Source: Spirochaetia bacterium (GTDB taxonomy: Bacteria > Patescibacteriota > Minisyncoccia > UBA6257 > UBA9933). From it: a stretch of DNA of 8,503 bases. The DNA is taken from contig QYPD01000013.1 of the NCBI GenBank assembly GCA_007279775.1, positions 1-8,503 of the forward strand, in the 5' to 3' direction. The position numbers and the translations under genes were made by a program. Shown one piece after another: positions 5,285-8,503 of this stretch; the first letter of the stretch is position 1, and each line of letters starts with the position of its first letter. Under the pieces are notes generated by a model. That model had not been told where the DNA came from. It made no database searches and saw only the letters and a list, made by a program, of their open reading frames with translations.

Positions 5285-5731
5285 ATGGAATTTAAAACAA
5301 TTTCTTCAGCCCAAACAAAAAAAATCGCCGGATTGTTGGCAAAGAAAATTTTAGCCGAGAATAAAAAAATAAAGAATGCTTTAGTGTTGGCATTGGTTGG
5401 AGATTTAGGCAGTGGAAAAACAACTTTCACCCAAGGGTTTTTGCGCGGATTGGGAATTAAAAATAAAATTACCAGTCCCACATTCGTGATTGCAAAAAAA
5501 TACAAAATACAAAATACAAAATACAAATACGCCTATCATTTTGATTATTATCGCATTAAAAAACCCGCTGAGTTTTTCGCTCTAGGCTTTAAAGAAATCT
5601 TAGCCGACCCTCAAAATATTGTTTTAATTGAATGGCCGGAGGTAATAAAAAAGTTTTTGCCCAAAAATTCTATTTGGATAAATTTTGAGCATGGCGAGAA
5701 AGAAAGTCAGAGAGTTTTATTTATCAACTAA
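5285..5731 (+). CDS. tsaE: tRNA threonylcarbamoyladenosine biosynthesis ATPase TsaE
   Basis: P-loop ATPase that works with TsaB and TsaD to install the t6A modification at position 37 of ANN-decoding tRNAs in the cytoplasm. At 148 residues it has normal length. Motifs: Walker A GDLGSGKTT (39-47), the SPTF switch (64-67), HFDYYR (85-90, the conserved Asp region) and IEWPE (115-119). There is no ribosome site, and the promoter spacing implies leaderless translation. Residues 73-82 (YKIQNTKYKY) are encoded by a tandem heptanucleotide repeat and probably represent a local expansion in a loop before the HFDYYR strand. tsaB and tsaD are not in the window. The gene converges with yraN across a 73-nt gap. 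Confidence 0.93.
   Translation: MEFKTISSAQTKKIAGLLAKKILAENKKIKNALVLALVGDLGSGKTTFTQGFLRGLGIKNKITSPTFVIAKKYKIQNTKYKYAYHFDYYRIKKPAEFFALGFKEILADPQNIVLIEWPEVIKKFLPKNSIWINFEHGEKESQRVLFIN
5501..5527 (+). repeat. TACAAAA heptanucleotide tandem repeat inside tsaE
   Basis: Three perfect TACAAAA units (5501-5521) plus a partial TACAAA, preceded by an A-run. Three units equal seven codons, so gain or loss of a single unit would shift the tsaE frame. Confidence 0.9.
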
Positions 5732-5794
5732 TTACTAATTTTAATACTAATATACTAATCGGTTTTTATATTGTATATTCGTAAGTAATTAGTT
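5726..5794. terminator. Inverted repeat between convergent tsaE and yraN
   Basis: AACTAATTACT (5726-5736) and its exact reverse complement (5784-5794) flank the AT-rich gap of two convergent genes. It overlaps the tsaE stop and ends just before the yraN stop. A shared bidirectional terminator is plausible from position, but the stem is AT-rich and the loop is long. Confidence 0.4.
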
Positions 5795-5804
5795 ATTAGC
5801 TGAT

Positions 5805-6185
5805 TTAAATATTTTCGTAATGCTTGATATTGCAATTTTTTTGTAAGTTTGTTAAGTGGTTAAGGGTAATGGCAATTAAGTCAATTCTCCATCCCCTTTT
5901 ATCGTCAATTAAGTTTTGATAGTGGCCGGCGTATAGGCTGGCCGTTCTTTTTAATTTTTCAAGTTTTGATTTAGTTAGGTTGTCTTCGGGTTGGACATTT
6001 CGATTTTTCCATAAAGTTTTCACTTCCACAAAAACAAGGGTTTTGTCCGGCGCTTTGGCGACGATGTCCAACTCGCCCCATTTTTGGCGATAGTTACGCT
6101 CAATTATTTTATACTTTTTATCCACAAGATATCCGCAAGCGATATCTTCGCCTAATTGGCCGGTTTGAGATTTAGTATTTGTCAT
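5805..6185 (-). CDS. yraN: YraN / UPF0102 family nuclease-like protein
   Basis: The 126 residues have the restriction-endonuclease-like fold typical of UPF0102: GQLGEDIACGYL (9-20), IIERNYRQKWGELDIVAK (27-44) with the conserved GELD, and LVFVEVKT (50-57), which together give the D/E...ExK metal site (D40, E54, K56). IDLIAI (101-106) closes the core. Cellular function is poorly defined; a role in DNA processing is usually suspected. I chose the start MTNTKSQTGQ at 6185 because the family begins there, and an extended -10 (TGT-TATAAT, 6195-6203 on the minus strand) predicts transcription from about 6188, only 3 nt before it. A longer frame to 6248 would add 21 residues with no family match. Confidence 0.88.
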   Translation of the reverse strand: MTNTKSQTGQLGEDIACGYLVDKKYKIIERNYRQKWGELDIVAKAPDKTLVFVEVKTLWKNRNVQPEDNLTKSKLEKLKRTASLYAGHYQNLIDDKRGWRIDLIAITLNHLTNLQKNCNIKHYENI

Positions 6186-6194
6186 AATTTTATA

Positions 6195-6203
6195 ATTATA
6201 ACA
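6195..6203 (-). promoter_or_regulatory. Extended -10 promoter of yraN
   Basis: Minus-strand TGT-TATAAT (6203-6195) is an ideal extended -10 element. There is no good -35 at 17 nt. The predicted start is near 6188, giving an almost leaderless mRNA. Confidence 0.55.
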
Positions 6204-6228
6204 CTTTTTACACAAAATCTCCCCCGTG

Positions 6229-6271
6229 CTTGTGTATGTTGTGTACAATTTTTACACACGGTATACACAAG
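6229..6271. repeat. Imperfect hairpin upstream of yraN
   Basis: CTTGTGTAT (6229-6237) pairs perfectly with 6263-6271. The stem can continue inward through three G-T pairs and a further GTGT/ACAC block. It lies 40-85 nt upstream of the yraN start and overlaps the first of the ~63-bp repeats. Confidence 0.6.
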
Positions 6272-6398
6272 ATATAAAAATTAATCTATAAATTTGGTAT
6301 GCTTTGTATAATTTTTACACACGACATACCTAAAATTAGCCCAATTGACCCCTGAAATTTGTTTCAAAATGTTTATTTTTACACACGACTTACCTAAA
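6235..6398. repeat. Three degenerate direct repeats, ~63-64 bp period
   Basis: TTTTTACACACG recurs at 6249-6260, 6312-6323 and 6376-6387. Copies 2 and 3 match at 23 of 24 bases (6311-6334, 6375-6398). Copies 1 and 2 also share the preceding TATG-T-TGTA-AA. A fourth partial core, TTTTTACAC, is at 6205-6213. The array fills the spacer between yraN and the next gene. It is not a CRISPR: there are too few copies, the repeats are degenerate, and no cas gene is present. On the minus strand it would lie upstream of yraN as possible binding sites. Confidence 0.75.
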
Positions 6399-6442
6399 TT
6401 TTAGGCAAATCTTCAAAAAGTCTATATTCCATCGCATTACTG

Positions 6443-6495
6443 AATAAGCAGATGAAACCTATATTTTTAAAAAGTGTAGGTTTCATCTACTTATT
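6443..6495. terminator. 19-bp inverted repeat, possible plus-strand terminator
   Basis: Arms 6443-6461 and 6477-6495 are complementary except for one base. The 15-nt loop itself contains the palindrome TTTTTAAAAA. On the plus strand it is followed by GGGTTTTT. No plus-strand gene precedes it, so a different structural role is possible. Confidence 0.5.
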
Positions 6496-6551
6496 GGGTT
6501 TTTCAGGTTTTCTTTGTTTTTGAGGTTTTCAAGAAAGGCTGTTTTTAAGTT

Positions 6552-6597
6552 AAAAAAATCCACTCAAACCATCGGTTGTTGATGATGGCTTGAGTGG
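6552..6597 (-). terminator. Intrinsic terminator of the 119-aa minus-strand gene
   Basis: On the minus strand a 14-bp stem (6584-6597 with 6560-6573, one G-U pair) and a 10-nt loop are followed by seven T residues after one A (6558-6552). It sits 20 nt past the stop of the gene. This is one of the clearest terminators in the window. Confidence 0.88.
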
Positions 6598-6617
6598 GAT
6601 TGGCGATGCGCGGGTTG

Positions 6618-6977
6618 TTATGTGGGCGTTTGGTCCGTAGCGACGATGGGCATCTCTTCGGGTAGATGGGCGGGCTCGGTGGGTTCGCTGGGCGCTGGGA
6701 TGATGTCTGGGACGATAGACATCCCCATGAAGATTTGCGCACATGCGGGCGCCGGACAACGCTTTCTGATTTCCTCCAGGGTCTCGGCTACCTCTTTGAG
6801 ATGCTTTTCGGGAATGATCATTTTTCTCAGGGTCTCGATTCCCATAACTATCTTCCCCGTTAGCTCAGCCTTGTAGATAGTATCGGGTTTGCCCATGACT
6901 TCGTATTCCCTGACCATTGCCGCGACTGTGCCTTCGAGTAATTCTGATATGACAATATGTGCTGGTTTTCGTTCCAT
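6618..6977 (-). CDS. Uncharacterised 119-aa protein, GC-rich, complete transcription unit
   Basis: I do not recognise a family. The first ~72 residues look helical and soluble (MERKPAHIVISELLEGTVAA at the start; a charged stretch at 52-73 ending EIRKR). A short RCPAPACAQ segment holds both cysteines (C74, C79). The tail from about 89 is rich in Pro, Glu and Thr and likely disordered. There is no signal peptide or membrane span. It is a real gene by its signals: a minus-strand promoter at 7032-7060, Shine-Dalgarno AAGGAG six bases before the ATG, and an ideal terminator. The coding DNA is visibly GC-richer than its surroundings, with frequent C/G third positions, and the strong Shine-Dalgarno contrasts with most other genes here. 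Transfer from another genome is a fair inference. Plus-strand frames over the same DNA have no such signals. Confidence 0.75.
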   Translation of the reverse strand: MERKPAHIVISELLEGTVAAMVREYEVMGKPDTIYKAELTGKIVMGIETLRKMIIPEKHLKEVAETLEEIRKRCPAPACAQIFMGMSIVPDIIPAPSEPTEPAHLPEEMPIVATDQTPT

Positions 6978-7031
6978 CTTTAACTCCTTTCTTGAAAAGT
7001 TCTATTTCGTTCGGATTTGAACGATACCAAA

Positions 7032-7060
7032 CTTATACATAAATTATATAAATAAGTCAA
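7032..7060 (-). promoter_or_regulatory. Promoter of the 119-aa minus-strand gene
   Basis: Minus-strand -35 TTGACT (7060-7055), a 17-nt spacer and -10 TATAAG (7037-7032). The transcript would start near 7025, leaving a leader of about 48 nt ending in the AAGGAG ribosome site (6984-6989). Confidence 0.7.
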
Positions 7061-7152
7061 GTTTGCTTTTATAATAAAACATTGCTATTTTTAATTTAAG
7101 TAATAGACAAAAACTGAAACTTAACAAAAATATAAGGAAAGGATGGTGGTTT

Positions 7153-7944
7153 ATGAAAAGATTAGCGTTTGTTATTCTGATTGTATTGATGGCGTTTTTC
7201 GCTTTTTCATTGGTTTGTGTCTGGGAATCCGAGGGAAATGAATTCTCTGGGATTACTAACAGGCTAGCGAAAAAGCTTGCGGGTGAAATTAAAAAATCGG
7301 AAATTGAAAATATTCTCTCCGACCCGCGAGTCGCCCTACAGCCTGAGTTGTTGAAAAAGCTGGATGCAAAGGGAAAACGGTTAAGTTATTTCGGCCCGGA
7401 ATTCGGATTGCTTAACTTTTTATCGCTGTGGCGCGGCAGGAACGTCTTAAAAAGTAATGACAATATTTTCTCCGGGATTGAAAAGCGGTACGGGGTTGAA
7501 AGGGAAGTATTAACTTCTATTTTCCGAATAGAAACTAATTTCGGGGAGGACACAGGCAAATACCGTGTTTTCAATGCCTTGCTGACGTTTTCAATTTTGA
7601 AGAATCGCAGGTCAGAATGGGCGGAGAAAGAGCTGGTAAATTTATTCTTGCTTAGTTCGCGGAACCAGTTGGACATTCTAAATATTTGGGGTTCGTGGGC
7701 TGGCGCGTTCGGATTATGCCAGTTTGTGCCGACATCGTTTTTGGCTTATGCTGTTGACGGCAACGGAGATGGAAGGGCGGATTTGTTTGTTTTCGAAGAT
7801 GCCATGGCGAGCGCGGCAAATTATCTTAAACGTCATGGTTGGAAAAATAGTGATTCAGAGAGAAAAAAGAAGGCGGTCTTCGCTTATAACCGTAGCGACG
7901 AATACGTGAAAGCTGTTTTGGTTTATGCGGAGGCTATCAGATGA
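7153..7944 (+). CDS. Lytic murein transglycosylase, MltB-like (SLT_2 / GH103)
   Basis: Predicted exported enzyme that cleaves the MurNAc-GlcNAc bond of peptidoglycan, forming anhydro-muramic ends. Residues 1-21 form a signal peptide or anchor (MKRLAFVILIVLMAFFAFSL); C22 follows it but the -3/-1 residues (S-L-V) are not a good lipobox. The catalytic region is clear: YGVEREVLTSIFRIETNFG (113-131) with the catalytic Glu at 127, GSWAGAFGLCQFVPTSFLAY (180-199), an EF-hand-like calcium loop DGNGDGRAD (202-210), and ASAANYLKRHGW (219-230). At 263 residues it is shorter than E. coli MltB and carries only the catalytic part. AAAGGA (7138-7143) lies nine bases before the ATG; the upstream promoter is only weakly discernible (TATAAT 7070-7075). 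It is divergent from the 119-aa gene across 175 nt. A role in wall remodelling or secretion-system insertion is inferred. Confidence 0.9.
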   Translation: MKRLAFVILIVLMAFFAFSLVCVWESEGNEFSGITNRLAKKLAGEIKKSEIENILSDPRVALQPELLKKLDAKGKRLSYFGPEFGLLNFLSLWRGRNVLKSNDNIFSGIEKRYGVEREVLTSIFRIETNFGEDTGKYRVFNALLTFSILKNRRSEWAEKELVNLFLLSSRNQLDILNIWGSWAGAFGLCQFVPTSFLAYAVDGNGDGRADLFVFEDAMASAANYLKRHGWKNSDSERKKKAVFAYNRSDEYVKAVLVYAEAIR

Positions 7945-7963
7945 AAAACAGAATAAACGGGGA

Positions 7964-8006
7964 AGCTCGTTCTTGTCGATATTTGGCGAGAACGGGCTGT
8001 TTTTTT
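7964..8006 (+). terminator. Intrinsic terminator after the transglycosylase gene
   Basis: A 14-bp stem (7964-7977 with 7985-7998, including G-U pairs) with a 7-nt loop is followed by G and seven T residues. It starts 20 nt after the stop codon. Confidence 0.92.
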
Positions 8007-8026
8007 AAAAAATTTAGGCATTATTT

Positions 8027-8055
8027 TTGACTTTAGGTTTTTAATTATCTATAAT
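8027..8055 (+). promoter_or_regulatory. Near-consensus promoter of the zinc-ribbon gene
   Basis: -35 TTGACT (8027-8032), a 17-nt spacer and a perfect -10 TATAAT (8050-8055). The start is expected near 8062, giving a leader of about 56 nt. Confidence 0.8.
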
Positions 8056-8117
8056 GGTTATTGAAGTCAGATCGGCGATAGTCGTAGCCGCAGTGAAATT
8101 AATTTAAAAACAAAGAT

Positions 8118-8273
8118 ATGGATTATAAATGCCCGAAATGCGGTTTTACCGCCGAGCAAGAAGGCGAATGTGTTTGCCCAACTTGCAGTGTTCCAGCAAC
8201 TGAAGAAAAAGAAGAAGTTGCTTCTCCGGAAGCCACCCCTTCTGAAACTCAGGAACCGGAAAAATCAGAATAG
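8118..8273 (+). CDS. Small zinc-ribbon protein, 51 aa
   Basis: The product begins MDYKCPKCGFTAEQEGECVC and has CxxC (C5, C8) followed by C18, C20 and C23 in CVCPTC, a compact rubredoxin- or zinc-ribbon-like metal knuckle. The second half (from about 27) is an acidic, Pro/Glu/Thr/Ser-rich tail without structure. There is no signal peptide. The gene is too short for default ORF finders, but it is bracketed by a strong promoter and a good terminator, so it is likely expressed as a single gene. The ribosome site is weak (AAAGAT before the ATG). Function is not assignable. Metal binding is inferred from the cysteines. Confidence 0.8.
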   Translation: MDYKCPKCGFTAEQEGECVCPTCSVPATEEKEEVASPEATPSETQEPEKSE

Positions 8274-8286
8274 GAAATAAAAAAAC

Positions 8287-8315
8287 ATCCGTCCCGAAAT
8301 GGGCGGATTTTTTTT
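8287..8315 (+). terminator. Intrinsic terminator after the zinc-ribbon gene, probably bidirectional
   Basis: An 8-bp stem (8287-8294 with 8301-8308, one G-U pair) with a 6-nt loop is followed by eight T residues (8308-8315). The left side carries an A-run (8279-8285), so it can also stop minus-strand transcripts arriving from the tRNA. Confidence 0.88.
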
Positions 8316-8332
8316 GTGCGGCAAGCGACTAT

Positions 8333-8359
8333 TGGTAGTGCGTCCACTTGGACTCGAAC
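8333..8359 (-). other. Possible tRNA 3'-end remnant
   Basis: The minus strand contains TTCGAGTCC, the usual T-loop and first T-stem bases, then AAGTGGACGCAC and TACCA, resembling the last third of a tRNA gene. The T-stem partner is not preserved (AATAG where CTTGG would be needed), and no other tRNA arms follow. It directly follows the tRNA-Ile gene on the same strand. It may be a decayed tRNA or an attachment-site scar, or simply chance. Confidence 0.35.
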
Positions 8360-8366
8360 TATTTAG

Positions 8367-8438
8367 TGGGCATGGCAGGGATCGGACCTGCGACCCTGCG
8401 CTTATAAGGCGCATGCTCTACCACTGAGCTACATGCCC
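8367..8438 (-). tRNA. tRNA-Ile (anticodon UAU)
   Basis: All four arms fold: acceptor GGGCATG/CATGCCC, D arm GCTC-AGTGGTA-GAGC, anticodon stem TGCGC/GCGCA with loop CTTATAA, a five-base variable region, and T arm GCAGG/CCTGC. The length is 72 nt including the discriminator A73; CCA is not encoded. The anticodon is UAU, which reads the isoleucine codon AUA. Most bacteria instead read AUA with a CAU tRNA modified to lysidine by TilS. The T-loop is TCCGATC, with C where nearly all tRNAs have U55. Confidence 0.92.
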
Positions 8439-8503
8439 ATGTCGAAATTCCAAATTACAAGCACCAAATCACAAATAATATCCAATTATCAAGGCTCTAA
8501 ATC
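8439..8503. other. AT-rich region upstream of the tRNA
   Basis: It contains low-complexity words such as CCAAATTACAA, CCAAATCACAA and ATATCCAATTA, similar to one another and typical of dispersed AT-rich spacer DNA. On the minus strand this would hold the tRNA promoter, but I find no convincing -35/-10 pair. Confidence 0.4.

Noticed and set aside
6235..6398. CRISPR array
   Set aside because: Only three degenerate repeats with similar, not unique, intervening sequence, and no cas genes.
6622..6876. Open plus-strand frames overlapping the 119-aa minus-strand gene
   Set aside because: They lack promoter, ribosome site and terminator, whereas the minus-strand frame has all three. They are long only because the DNA is GC-rich.

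Overview
The window looks like a chromosomal segment of a Patescibacteria (Candidate Phyla Radiation) bacterium, probably Parcubacteria-like. This is an inference from gene content and style: a PilB-type pilus ATPase, RuvB, a lamin-tail-domain surface protein, a membrane-anchored tail-collar-like protein, a LamG fragment, TsaE and YraN all sit as short, loosely packed single genes. Most starts lack a Shine-Dalgarno sequence, and the AT-rich intergenic DNA is full of short palindromes. TAA, TAG and TGA all act as stops, so the UGA-Gly code of SR1/Gracilibacteria does not apply. No marker gene fixes the lineage.

Left part (1-3563): the pilB ATPase begins with an in-frame TAA inside its N-terminal domain. 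A 280-nt spacer follows, holding a near-consensus minus-strand promoter that drives a folded, roughly 170-nt RNA candidate. Then come ruvB, whose start codon lies in a tandem 15-bp duplication, and a lamin-tail-domain membrane protein with no signal peptide. Middle part (3564-5284): a promoter overlapped by a palindrome feeds an ATG followed by a (GA)14 tract. In the assembled copy number this tract puts the ATG out of frame with a membrane-anchored collar-domain protein, the layout of a phase-variable contingency gene. A decayed LamG C-terminus and several palindromes follow. Next is a TrpR-like helix-turn-helix gene bracketed by two palindromes with the same 20-bp core.

Right part (5285-8503): tsaE, predicted to be leaderless, converges on yraN. 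A spacer with three degenerate ~63-bp repeats follows. Then comes a divergent pair that does carry good promoters, Shine-Dalgarno sites and terminators: an unrecognised, visibly GC-richer 119-aa gene on the minus strand and an MltB-type lytic transglycosylase on the plus strand. A 51-aa zinc-ribbon protein with its own promoter and terminator, a possible tRNA 3' remnant and a minus-strand tRNA-Ile(UAU) end the window.

Functionally the genes form no single operon. They mix housekeeping functions (RuvB, TsaE, YraN, tRNA) with cell-surface ones (PilB, LTD protein, collar protein, MltB). The most noteworthy points are the GA-tract switch, the interrupted pilB, the palindrome-bracketed regulator, the minus-strand RNA and the UAU-anticodon tRNA.
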